A DNA stretch of 64,000 nucleotides from Turritopsis dohrnii (taxonomy: Eukaryota > Cnidaria > Hydrozoa > Anthoathecata > Oceaniidae): positions 1 to 64,000 of the forward strand of contig BQMF02000810.1 of assembly GCA_027922465.2 (NCBI GenBank). The letters run 5' to 3'. The notes under the pieces were generated by a model. It was not told the origin of the DNA. It saw only the letters and a program-made list of their open reading frames with translations, and did no database searches. Every line of letters begins with the position of its first letter. The stretch's first letter is position 1. This document shows, in pieces, positions 1 through 10,554 of this stretch. A program made the position numbers and the translations under genes.

Positions 1-341
1 ATTATTCACTTTATTCATTTAGCACGTGCCTTTTTTCTCTCCTCCTGTGTGATTTTTTAAGAAGAGAAACGATTTCCCCGTTACGTTTGATAGCACCCAT
101 GTTAGAGCGCGTAACTTTTTTTAAAACAAAAGCTAATAAAAAGTTGAAGTTTTCTCTTTATACGTTTTGAGTGTATTGTTACACTGATAAAAGATTGGTT
201 TTACCAGAGGTTGTGACTTCGAATCTGCTTCTGGTTGAACACAAGTTGTACGAGCCGTTTATAAGGAAATTTGACGTTTATTGATACAGTTATACAGAGC
301 AGGTGGACATGGGCGGCGAGCGACGCCGCCTTGGCGGCTAG
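1..341 (+). mobile_element. Helitron-like unit 0 (3' part only, cut by window edge)
   Basis: The 3' portion of the same repeat as the next four units. It ends in a GC-rich hairpin (stem GGCGGCG/CGCCGCC, loop AGCGA at about 312-330), then TTGGCGG and CTAG. A hairpin a few bases before a terminal CTRR is the Helitron 3' signature. It resembles units 2 and 4 more than units 1 and 3 (for example TCCTGTGTGATTT rather than TCCGTCGTGATG). No coding capacity is seen; it is non-autonomous. Confidence 0.75.
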
Positions 342-364
342 TCTATATATTAATAGCCGATTCT

Positions 365-395
<31 letters not shown>

Positions 396-1212
396 CTTGT
401 TTGTTTGTAAGTCACGCAAAATGGTAGATTGAGTTGTGAGCGAAATTATTTCTTTTTTTGTCTGCGACGTGAGTTCGAAGCAAATACATTGCAACCCCAA
501 TCGAACGTGACTTTTTTTGGCTGATGAACTAATAGGAATAACGTTTTGTTTTTATCATTATTGTTAGTTTTATATTGCACGTTGACTTGGCTTTGAAAAC
601 AGTACATCAACTAAATACAAAGAAACTAACTGATTAAACATTTTGGACAAAAAGCAGCAGTGGCAGAACGTGGCAGCATATGTTCGGTTTGCCACTAACT
701 CTTGCCTGACTGTCTGAGACGGGTGAACTTTTTTTGAGCAATCAAAATGTTTAAAAACCGATAGGTAAAAAAAGAGTATCATATCAAAACAAAATGTGTT
801 TTTTTTTAACAAATTTTCTTTTAACAAATTAATTTCTTCTTTTAATTGTTAAGCGTTCTGATCGAACGTTTTTTATTCTATTTATTCATTTAGCACGTGC
901 CTTTTTTCTCTCCTCCGTCGTGATGTTTTTAAGAAGAGAAACTATTTCCCCCTTACGTTTGATAGCACACATGTTAGAGTGCGTATTTTTTTTAAAACAA
1001 AAGCTAATAAAAAGTTGAAGTTTTCTCTCTCTACATTTTGAGTGTATTGTTACACTGATAAAAGATTGGTTTTATCAGAGGTTGTGACTTCGAATCTGCT
1101 TCTGGTTGAACACAAGTTGTACGAGCCGTTTATAAGGAAATTTGACGTTTATTGATACAGTTATACAGAGCAGGTGGACATGGGCGGCGAGCGACGCCGC
1201 CTTGGCGGCTAG
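342..1212 (+). mobile_element. Helitron-like unit 1 (871 bp)
   Basis: The unit starts TCTATATATTAATAGCC immediately after the CTAG of the previous unit, has a variable CTGT/TTTG microsatellite just inside the 5' end, and ends with the GGCGGCG...CGCCGCC hairpin plus CTAG at 1212. Start TC, end CTAG and terminal hairpin fit a non-autonomous Helitron. Open frames inside it are translations of the repeat, with Q/T/D runs from the microsatellite, and are not genes. Confidence 0.8.
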
Positions 1213-1234
1213 TCTATATATTAATAGCCGATTC

Positions 1235-1274
<40 letters not shown>

Positions 1275-2073
1275 CTTGTTTGTTTGTAAGTCACGCAAAA
1301 TGGTAGATTGAGTTGTGAGCGAAATTATTTCTTTTTTTGTCTGCGACGTGAGTTCGAAGCAAATACATTGCAACCCCAATCGAACGTGACTTTTTTTGGC
1401 TGATGAACTAATAGGAATAACGTTTTGTTTTTATCATTATTGTTACTTTTATATTCCACGTTACTTGGCTTTGAAAACAATACATCAACTAAATACAAAG
1501 AAACTAACTGATTAAACATTTTGGACAAAAAGCAGCAGTGGCAGAACGTGGCAGCATGTTTGGTTTGCCAGTGTATCCTAACGTATCCTTGACTGTCTGA
1601 GACGGGTAAACTTTTTTTTCGAGCAATCAAAATGTTTAAAAACCGATTGGTAAAAAACGAAACGAAATATTTTTTTGTTTTCCTTTTAATAATTAAATTT
1701 CTTATTTTAATTGTTATGCGCTTCAGATCGAACGTTTTTTTTTATTATTCACTTTATTCATTTAGCACGTGCCTTTTTTCTCTCCTCCTGTGTGATTTTT
1801 TTAAGAAGAGAAACGATTTCCCCGTTACGTTTGATAGCACCCATGTTAGAGCGCGTAACTTTTTTTAAAACAAAAGCTAATAAAAAGTTGAAGTTTTCTC
1901 TTTATACGTTTTGAGTGTATTGTTACACTGATAAAAGATTGGTTTTACCAGAGGTTGTGACTTCGAATCTGCTTCTGGTTGAACACAAGTTGTACGAGCC
2001 AACTGACGTTTATTGATACAGTGATACAGAGCAGGTGGACATGGGCGGCGAGCGACGCCGCCTTGGCGGCTAG
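1213..2073 (+). mobile_element. Helitron-like unit 2 (861 bp)
   Basis: Same termini as unit 1 and directly abutting it. It belongs to the other sequence subtype: CCAGTGTATCCTAACG in the first half and TCCTGTGTGATTT in the second half. Subtypes alternate along the array, so the ancestral amplification unit may have been a dimer. Confidence 0.8.
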
Positions 2074-2922
2074 TCTATATATTAATAGCCGATTCTCTGT
2101 TTGTCTGTTTGTTTGTCTGTCACGCAAAATGGTAGATTGAGTTGTGAGCGAAATTATTTCTTTTTTTGTGTGCGACGTGAGTTCGAAGCAAATACATTGC
2201 AACCCCAATCGAACGTGACTTTTTTTGGCTGATGAACTAATAGGAATAACGTTTTGTTTTTATCATTATTGTTAGTTTTATATTCCACACGTTGACTTGG
2301 CTTTGAAAACAGTACATCAACTAAATACAAAGAAACTAAGTGATTAAACATTTTGGACAAAAAGCAGCAGTGGCAGAACGTGGCAGCATGTGCGATTTGC
2401 CACTATCTCTTGCCTGACTGTCTGAGACGGGTGAACTTTTTTTTTGAGCAATGAAAATGTTTAAAAACCGATAGGTAAAAAAAGAGTATTATATCAAAAC
2501 AAAATGTGTTTTTTTTTAACAAATTTTCTTTTAACAAATTAATTTCTTCTTTTAATTGTTAAGCGTTCTGATCAAACGTTTTTTATTCTATTTATTCATT
2601 TAGCACGTGCCTTTTTTCTCTCCTCCGTCGTGATGTTTTTAAGAAGAGAAACTATTTCCCCCTTACGTTTGATAGCACACATGTTAGAGTGCGTATTTTT
2701 TTTAAAACAAAAGCTAATAAAAAGTTGAAGTTTTCTCTCTCTACATTTTGAGTGTATTGTTACACTGATAAAAGATTGGTTTTATCAGAGGTTGTGACTT
2801 CGAATATGCTTCTGGTTGAACACAAGTTGTACGAGCCGTTTATAAGGAAATTTGACGTTTATTGATACAGTGATACAGAGCATGTGAACATCGGCGGCGA
2901 GCGACGCTGCCTTGGCGGCTAG
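2074..2922 (+). mobile_element. Helitron-like unit 3 (849 bp)
   Basis: Same termini. The interior is very close to unit 1 and to the solitary copy at 61922-62811 (CCACTATCTCTTGCCTG, TCCGTCGTGATG). The 3' hairpin carries one substitution (CGACGCTGCC). Confidence 0.8.
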
Positions 2923-3926
2923 TCTATATATTAATAGCCGATTCTCTGTCTGTCTGTTTGTTTGTTTGTTTGTAAGTCACGCAAAATGGTAGATTGAGTT
3001 GTGAGCGAAATTATTTCTTTTTTTGTGTGCGACGTGAGTTCAAAGCAAATACATTGCAACCCCAATCGAACGTCACTTTTTTTGGCTGATGAACTAATAG
3101 GAATAACGTTTTGTTTTTATTATTATTGTTAGTTTTATATTCCAGGTTGACTTGGCTTCGAAAACAGTACATCAACTAAATACAAAGAAACTAACTGATT
3201 AAATAGTTTGGACAAAAAGCAGTAGTGGCAGAGCGTGGCAGCATGTTTGCCAGTGTATCCTAACGTATCCTTGCCTGACTGTTTGAGACGGGTGAACTTT
3301 TTTCCGAGCAATCAAAATGTTTAAAAACCGATAGGTAAAAAAAGAGTATCATGAAACAAAATATTTTTTTGCTTTTGTCTTAATAGTTGTCTTAATTTCT
3401 TTTAATCGATTTCTTTTAATCTATTTCAATCTAATCGAACGTTTTTTATTCACTTCATTCATTTAGCACGTGCATTTTTTTCTCCTCCTGTGTGATATTT
3501 TTAAGAGAAACCATTTTTTCACCTACTTCTGACAGCACCCATGTTAGAGCGCGTAAAACAAAAGCTAATAATAAGTTGAAAAGTTTTTTCCCTCTGCGTT
3601 TTGAGTGTATTGTTAAACTGATATTTGATTGGTTTAAAATCGTAAAGAAAAACCACGTGAAGTTCACGTTCGGAATGCATTGTGTAAAGCAAGAAAGTCT
3701 GCTGACATTTTAAATGCAACCGCGACAATAAACGGCTGAGTTAACAACATGCAAGATTTGAAACACTGGGAACGTATTTCTCTTCACGTGCAAACGAACT
3801 TTATTTAGCGATAAAGCCAGCAGCAAAGGAAGTCTTATCGCTGCTTTTAAGTGCAATAATTTGGAGCAGGTGGTGATACAACGCAGGCTGAACATGGGCG
3901 GCGAGCGACGCCGCCTTGGCGGCTAG
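2923..3926 (+). mobile_element. Helitron-like unit 4 (1004 bp, chimeric 3' half)
   Basis: The 5' half matches unit 2, but from about 3620 the sequence is unlike the other units until the shared terminal GGGCGGCGAGCGACGCC hairpin and CTAG at 3926. It shares ends but has a different interior, as expected for a recombinant or second subfamily. It closes the array; the next base is T, as in an AT target. Confidence 0.75.
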
Positions 3927-3950
3927 TCTAAATATATTATGGTAGAGCAC

Positions 3951-6065
3951 TTATAATAATAATAATAATAATAATAATAATGGTGTATTTGCCTCTTCCA
4001 ATTATTTACATTGGCTCTTCGTGCAGAAAATTAAAAGTACATAATAAACTGAAAAGATGATAAAAATAATTCTAAAAAAAAAAAATAATAATAATTATCT
4101 ACAATTTATTGTCCCATAAAAAAACTATTAAAATATTAAAATATAAACAGTTTATATATATATATATATCAAAACTAAGAGAGCCTTTTAAGTAATATAT
4201 AAAACTACGTGTCGGTATCAGATATTTCGAGTGTCTTTGTCAATGAAAGTCTCGACGATTTGAACGGAAACAAAATGCTGTGTTAATCACTGTCCAAAAA
4301 ATCAAATACGAAGGAGAGTTTGCCAGGCTCTCATCCTCTCTCACCGGACTTTCGACGTAATTTTGAACCAAAAATGATAACTTTGTGATATATGTGAATA
4401 TGTGATATTCACTGTCCAAAGTAACTTATATATATATGTATAAAAAATAAAAAAAAAGTTAAATAAATTAATTAATTTAAAATTGCTGATTGAATAACCT
4501 TGAGGTTAAAATGTTGAAATGGAGTAGGACGAGAAGACGCATAGCAGGCTAAAGACGCTATGAAAATTGGAAATTGAAAATAAACCGCTGACAAAACTGC
4601 ATAAAGCCCAAAACACATTAAACATATTGTTTTGAATTAAGAGAAACGAACAATAGCTTTATCCATAAAATATTGCTTTGTTTTGGTCCTAAATGTGTTT
4701 TCTTTTTCTATTTCTCGTATATTTTTGGGTAATTCATTGAATATTTTTGCAGCTCTTGCGGTGAAGCTATTTCTATGTTCTTTTTCGGTAAATTTTGGTC
4801 CATCGTTGTTACAAGATCTCGGTAACCTTTTGCGCTCAAATTCCATTTTCAAGTATGATGGAAAGTCATTGTTGTTGACTGCTTGATGACATAGTATCGT
4901 AAGTCTCATTTCAATTCGTTCCTTTATAGGCAACCATCCGATTGAGAGTACATCCTTTGTACACGTGTAACGTTTGAGTACAAAAGCTGCTGCACAATTT
5001 TGTGCTTTCTGAAGCCGTTTTAATTGATCAATGGTCAATGGGTGGAACACCGTATTGCAATAATCGACTTTAGAGAGTACAAGTGATTCAGCTAGTCGTT
5101 TACGTAACTGCTTATTCGCAATGTTCTTTATTTTTCGTAGGATTGCAATAGTCGAATAACAGGTTTTTGTTACTTCGGCAATGTGGGCGTCCCATTTTAA
5201 TTGCTGTTGGAAGTTTACTCCTAGAATCTTGCTTGAATCAGATCTTTTTAGTATTGTGTTTTCGTCAAGACGTAACTCGTAGTCAGTATCGCGATGTTTG
5301 GATCTGTTGGTTGTAAAGATCATTAATTTCGTTTTGTCTGGGTTGAAAATGAGGTTATTATTTTTCGACCAGTTGTTTATACCATTGAGTGTTGTTTGAA
5401 GATCGTTTATGGTTTCATGGATATTGTTTGGTTTGCAGTGTTTGTAAATGTTCGAGTCATCAGCATATTGAGTGCATGTACAGTTAGTGCAATTTTCTTT
5501 CATGTCACTGACATAAAGGTTAAGAAGAATGGGTCCTAGTATTGATCCCTGTGGGACACCGAATGTTACTGATTCACAAGATGAAAGTTTATCATCAATC
5601 TGCACAAATTGGAATCTGCCTGTTAGGTAACTCCCGATCAATTTTAAGACTTGCTTTGATACATTTAACGAGTGGAGTTTTCTATCAAAGTAGGGTAGTA
5701 TACTGTATCGAAAGCTTTGCTGTAGGCAGTTAGTACTGCTATGGTAATTTCACCCTTATCTAAGTAGTTCGGAATGTCATCTCTCATTTTGATTAGCAAA
5801 GTATTTGTGGAATGGCTTTTGCGAAATCCTGATTGTGTTGTTGAGTAATAGGCTTATCTTCAATATATCGGACCAGCTGTTTCATTATAATTCGCTCAAA
5901 TACTTTTGATAATGTGGGAAGCAGTGAAATTGGACGAAAGTTTTTACTCTCCTTTGGTTCGTCAATTTTTGGAATGGGGCAAATTTTTGCAATTTTCCAT
6001 TGTTCTGGAAATACAGATTTGTCGATAGAATTTGTCGATAGCACTTTATAATAGGGAATTTTTAC
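3951..6065 (-). mobile_element. LINE (non-LTR retrotransposon), 5'-truncated and decayed
   Basis: Read on the minus strand: a partial reverse transcriptase (see the pseudogene entry), then about 650 bp of AT-rich 3' UTR, then an (ATT)n tail (AAT run on the plus strand at about 3953-3981). A simple-repeat 3' tail is common in CR1/L2/Jockey-type LINEs. The 5' limit near 6065 is where similarity to a reverse transcriptase fades; I saw no clear target duplication. The 3' end lies next to the Helitron array. Confidence 0.7.
4637..6060 (-). pseudogene. LINE reverse transcriptase, frameshifted fragment
   Basis: Product would copy element RNA into DNA at the target site. In order on the minus strand: FPEQWKIAKICPIPK and FRPISLLPTLSKVFERI (RT blocks 1-2, about 6000-5900), QSGFRKSHSTNT in a shifted frame (about 5835), AYSKAFDTV (block A, D present, about 5720), GVPQGSILGP (block B, about 5560), QYADDSNIY (catalytic YADD, about 5460), KTKLMIF and LGV. 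The C-terminal tail ends at 4637. At least two frame breaks, near 5830 and near 5690, separate the parts, and the endonuclease and N-terminus are missing. The QSG-R-HST and YADD blocks are typical of Jockey/CR1/Rex-like LINEs; I cannot decide the clade. Not functional as it stands. Confidence 0.9.
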
Positions 6066-6344
6066 AAGATTTTTTCTGAAAGCTTTGTTGATGTGAAAAA
6101 CAGTTACTTGAATTCTGGGAATTTCCCTTTAAACACTGTTAATTGTATTTTATACTACGTGTATTTAGCAAAGCCATTCACGATAAGTAAACAATTAGTT
6201 TAATACATTTTATTCAGTTGAACGTTAGAAAAGAGACGGAAAGTTGCATAGGAAGGTAAAACTTTAGATGAAGTGATTTGACTTTAGCTTGTAACACGAT
6301 TAACATTTCATTACCTTTCCAGTATTTCTTTCGTAGAGTAAATC
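6066..6344. other. AT-rich spacer
   Basis: No repeat, RNA or coding signal recognised. It could hold the 5' flank of the following small gene; no clear TATA box or other core promoter element stands out. Confidence 0.4.
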
Positions 6345-6713
6345 ATGGTTAAGATATTAAGATACGAGGTTGTGAAAAACGCAACGGGTACTGGAATATG
6401 CCGTTCACCAGATGGCTCCTGGAAACAATTTTGGAAGAATAAGACTGGATTTTTTTGGCCAGACAAATGCCGCATCTATGGATGTGGAATCGAGGCAACC
6501 GACGGTGCCCACGTGATTGTTGGAAGAAGAATTTACAACGACCGGGGACATCAAGTAAACATTCAACGAATCAGAAATCTTTACATTCTTCCGACATGTC
6601 GTCATTGTAATATTAAAAGAACAGGTTGGATGGACGTCAATAATAAATCAGCTGTCGCATTTCTATCGGAATTAGATGGACGCGGAAATGCAAAATGTTA
6701 TTTGGCACCGTAA
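6345..6713 (+). CDS. Small Cys/His-rich protein, HNH-like (122 aa)
   Basis: Single uninterrupted frame of 122 codons starting ATGG (context AATCATGG) and ending TAA. I recognise no named family with certainty. The centre has CRIYGC (residues about 43-48), then TDGAHV (about 53-58), and after about 30 residues LPTCRHCN (about 81-88). Two CxxC-like knuckles flanking a DGAH motif, with a terminal CN, resemble the treble-clef/HNH fold; this is inference from pattern only. The N-terminal half has aromatic and basic residues (GSWKQFWKNK, about 23-32). No signal peptide or membrane segment. Composition is less AT-biased than the flanks, which supports a real gene. It could be a short host gene or the cargo of a mobile element; no flanking inverted repeats were found. 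Confidence 0.6.
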   Translation: MVKILRYEVVKNATGTGICRSPDGSWKQFWKNKTGFFWPDKCRIYGCGIEATDGAHVIVGRRIYNDRGHQVNIQRIRNLYILPTCRHCNIKRTGWMDVNNKSAVAFLSELDGRGNAKCYLAP

Positions 6714-6856
6714 TATGTCACAAAAAAGGAATGCCACTGAATAAATAGCCTGTACTTTGGGAGTGTAGTTAGTTTATCACCGGAGAATTTATGTTTGTTC
6801 ATTATCCCAGTATCTCGCAATTCACTCAAATGAATAAACGTGCATGTAACTTTAGC

Positions 6857-7654
6857 TAGAAATGCCCCCGCGCTCAAGCTTTTCAATTTGTACACACAGC
6901 AAGCTGTACATTAAAAAGGAAAACTTTACACCCAAACATTTTGTAATTTAAGGAAGTTTTGTAAAAGTTTTTTATTGATTTAGGGCCTGATAAGTTGGAT
7001 ACTCTAAATATTTCGACAAAGCCAGTCTTTTATGTATGGCAAGATAAACAATATTTCAAAATACAAATCGAGATCAAAGTGTCTGTATGTAGTGAAGAAA
7101 GCGCGTGGCGAAAATGACATAGTTAAGTGAAAATATTTAAGTTTCACAATACTACGAATTAATTAGTGAGTAGTGTAATCTTGTGGCATAGTGTGGCGGT
7201 GGCTACACTAACTTGGAACATACAAACCAAATAGATCTACTTACGTAGCTAAAAATCTGCATAAAACTTTTTTGTTACTTTTTGCTATCTCTTAAGATAA
7301 GGGGACATGAGCAACATTTTTCGTGCTATTGCAACAAAAATCTGTTTTGTTGCCATCGCAAGACATTTGTTGCTCGTGTCCCCATAGTATATTCTTCTGT
7401 TGCTGCAACAAATTTCACCCATAAATATGTTGCAGCAACAAAAAAATATAACATAATAATAAATAAGGAAGAAGATACGAAAAAACATGCTTTCTCCCAC
7501 CTACTTTGCTTTGAAAGGGGAAAAAAGCAAAACAGGTAATAATTGTATACCAACGTGTAACAGGAACACGAAAAGTTGAAAGATGATGATGAACAAAATC
7601 GAAATCTGACTTCCGCCTATCTCGTGAAACTACTATGCCTCCTCGCTGCGGCGG
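6857..7654 (+). repeat. One-armed fragment of the fold-back element family
   Basis: Matches, in order, the right arm of the 3.7 kb fold-back element at 29165-32873: AAATGCCCCCG and TTTGTACACACAGCAAGCT near 6870-6905, TTACTTTTTGCTATCTCTT near 7275, a CTTTGAAA/AAAGCAAA segment near 7510, GATGATGATGAAC near 7585 and the terminal ATGCCTCCTCGCTGCGGC at about 7637-7654. The other arm is missing. Confidence 0.65.
7300..7443. repeat. Cluster of overlapping inverted repeats
   Basis: GGGGACATGAGCAACA (about 7300) pairs with TGTTGCTCGTGTCCCC (about 7369-7384). Just downstream TGTTGCTGCAACA (about 7398) pairs with TGTTGCAGCAACA (about 7429). The motif TGTTGC/GCAACA occurs at least six times in 150 bp. 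It lies within the fold-back fragment and is absent from the other copies at this point, so it looks like an added small hairpin element. Confidence 0.6.
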
Positions 7655-8735
7655 CAATAAATTATTCATTTCAACACACTTTCTTCCCACCATTAATTGG
7701 AACGTCATGCATCAGTTGTGGAATAAAATAATGTCCCATTAAAACAAACACCTTACTATTGTACCGATGTTGGTATGCCGTCGTAACACTTCAATATAGC
7801 GATTCATAGCTTACCGTGAACCCCAGCTACTACCCTTGACATTTGCTTAAACATAGAAAGTGCGTATATACTCGTTTGAATTAAAAGAACTTGCTGAGGA
7901 TATGCAACAGATTTCTCCAATAGTTTTCCGCAGTTACAAAGTTCTTGTCTTGGTTGTTCTTTTGGCAAGATAATTCTCCGGTAAGATAAACTTTATGAAA
8001 ATGTTTGAATAATCAAGCGTCAATCGTTCGGGTATAGGAGGTCTTTCTGTCCCTTTGTTATGGTGCAAAAGCCGCTTTAATATGATATATTTTATAAAAC
8101 TTAAGATGTCCACTTGAGAAATACTTCTGAGTTTTTGACAAAAATAATCAAACGAATAAGACTATTTGATTTGTATGGTAATTGCGTCACTACGATTGAA
8201 AACAAGTGAGAGAAACTAAATGCTTCTCATCTCCATTATTTATGCAGATTCTTGAGTTTTAGAGAAGTTTGAAAAGTGTTTCGACTGCATAACGAAGACT
8301 TCAGTATTTATTTTCTCAAATCAAGACTATTGGTCTGTACACGACAGTTCTCTCTAACGTGTTTACATTTTAGGCACAATGTGACATATGGCTGTGTACT
8401 ATATCTTCATTCGATGCAACATAGCGGTATTGAGTCATCTTTAATCATTAACAGGAATGGTAAAGGAATTTATGATGAGGACAACAGAAGCTTATGAATA
8501 ATTTGTTGGGTTTTTTTTGACAGTACACAAACATCTCGATAGAGCTCAGTTAAAGAATTAACATAAACAGTTAACTTAAGCACATCATCCTATAGCTTAG
8601 TTTCTCCAGGTCCAATGTTCGGAAGATTTCTTTGGCTGTGTCGGGAGAAAGTTTTACGACATCGTGGGTTTGTTGCAGTGACACTTTGGCTATTATGTCC
8701 GGTGGGTTATTAATTACAGATGTTGGTAAAACTAA
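7655..8735. other. Intergenic, nothing recognised
   Basis: AT-rich; only short chance frames. No tRNA, transposon end or splice-consistent exon was seen. Confidence 0.4.
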
Positions 8736-9408
8736 CACCGGAAATGACGGAATAAGGGCCCCCTGTAAAGTAAGCGCCTCTGTCCGAATAAGCGCCCCGG
8801 GATTAGAGTATTTTTTCCAATAAGAGCCCCTGCCCGAATAACCACCACCCTAGAACAAAAGAGGGCGATTATTTTGCCATAGAGTCATCGGTAGGGACGC
8901 TTATTTGAGACAAGCGAAAAATCATAACATCGTTATTATAGCTGTTATTTAAATATATTCATTGCTTCAAAGAAAATCAGCCCTGTAAAGCCGGAAAGGA
9001 AATTTTAAGAAGTCAACTTTCAATCTTGACAGAAAAGATGCTGATCCATTTCAGATTGCAGCACCTGATTTCCTTGTTGTCGATTCTGACCATGAAGAAG
9101 ATGTAGATATTGACATTTAGTTTAGTTTGACGTAATAGACCTTTCTCGAATTTCTGTTTTAACGATGCATTGTGGCCTGAAATCAGTGGAACAATGAATT
9201 GCATGAAAACGAAGTTAGATATGAAACTCAGCCCCAGTTTAGAGTTTAAACTGAAATTCGGGAAAGATCAATTTCGGACATTATTTTGAGAAAAGAAAAT
9301 GTTGGAAAAATACATTTTCCCTGTCATGATGCGCCCCTGCTGAATAAGCGCCCCCTCTTAAGGCTGAAATTTTGAATAGGAGCCCCGCTAATGTCGTTAT
9401 TTAGGGTG
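8736..9408. mobile_element. Non-autonomous pogo-like TIR element with AATAAGCGCCCC repeats
   Basis: Ends are degenerate inverted repeats: ACACCGGAAATGACGGAATA at the left and, reverse-complemented, ACACCCTAAATAACGACATT at the right. Several AATAAGCGCCCC-type words lie just inside both ends (8750-8830 and 9330-9390). A plus-strand remnant ends PDFLVVDSDHEEDVDIDI (to 9120), an acidic tail like those closing pogo/Tigger transposases. The TA target duplication is not clean on the left side. About 670 bp, so internally deleted. Confidence 0.55.
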
Positions 9409-10550
9409 TATGTGATTGACTTCGAACCTGTAAGTTGAAAACTCACGCTCACCAATGTATGTTTTTAGGTATTAATCACAAACAAACAAACAAACAAACC
9501 TCGAAACTCGTCAATAACCTAAACCTGGTCTATTATACCTTCCACTTATTGTTCTTACTTTCCTTTGAAGTATTTGTTAGCACTTATGCCAAGTTTCGGT
9601 TTAATCATTGTATCATAGTTGAACAAGAATCATTTTGACAATCGTATAGAAATTGGCGTTAAGTTTCCCGTGTGTTTGAAAGTAAAATCTTGTTCTTTCC
9701 ATGCAGAAATCGATATTTACCTGCATTTTTTAAAAGCAACTTATGAACTTTCCTACGTTAATATTTGTATTGTTGGATAAACATGAAAAACGAACATGTC
9801 AAATGCAAATCTGTCAGTCAATGAATATCACTGTGTGTCTATCGATATAAAAAGGATATTTTTAGAACACTAAAATATTTATCGACAGATAAATAAACAA
9901 AGTTTATACTCTCTGACGTCACTTGACCTAGCATTTTCTTGTTCCCATACATAGGCTATGGTAATAGAGAAATGTCTCGCCAAAAGAAAGTATTTTCGTA
10001 CAATAGCTCGGTAGGGAAAACCGAAATCATGAAATATGTGCTGCTCCAAAAATTAAGAAATATTATAGTTATCCGCGAAACTAAATTCCCGCGAAACTCT
10101 CTATGATAAGCCAAACATGAAATTCAAAGGGGAAGGTAACACAAAAATAATTTTTCGATATATCATGGTTGATAACATAAAAATGACAGAAAAGCCTATT
10201 TTTCAGTGCATCTTGGATTAATTTTGTTAAAAAATCTATCTTTAACTTATCAAAACACACCACAAAATAATAACCCCTTTTGAGCATAAAAGAAACTGGA
10301 ACGTGCGCGCATTTTGACGTCACAAAGTTCAAAGTTTACAAATCCTTAATGAGGTTCAGTGTAAGCTCACTGTTATTTCTAGTTTTGCTCTAGATTAATT
10401 CGTTTTTTATGTATTTAAAAGAACCTTTTTAACGTAAATTATGCCAAACTGTGCGGCGATAAACTTCGCTACATAAACACCAGAGTTCCCATGAGATTCT
10501 GTCAACAGAAAAAAAATATATCTACTTCATAACATCCAAAGAAAAGGAGA
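9409..10550. other. Intergenic, simple repeat only
   Basis: Contains a CAAA microsatellite (about 9478-9499) and a CCGCGAAACTAAATTCCCGCG direct-repeat remnant near 10072. No gene or complete transposon recognised. Confidence 0.4.
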
Positions 10551-10554
10551 TTGG

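Noticed and set aside
201..2360. Several minus-strand frames with QTDRQTDRQT runs
   Set aside because: They repeat in every Helitron-like unit and come from the CTGT/TTTG microsatellite and flanks; no domain.
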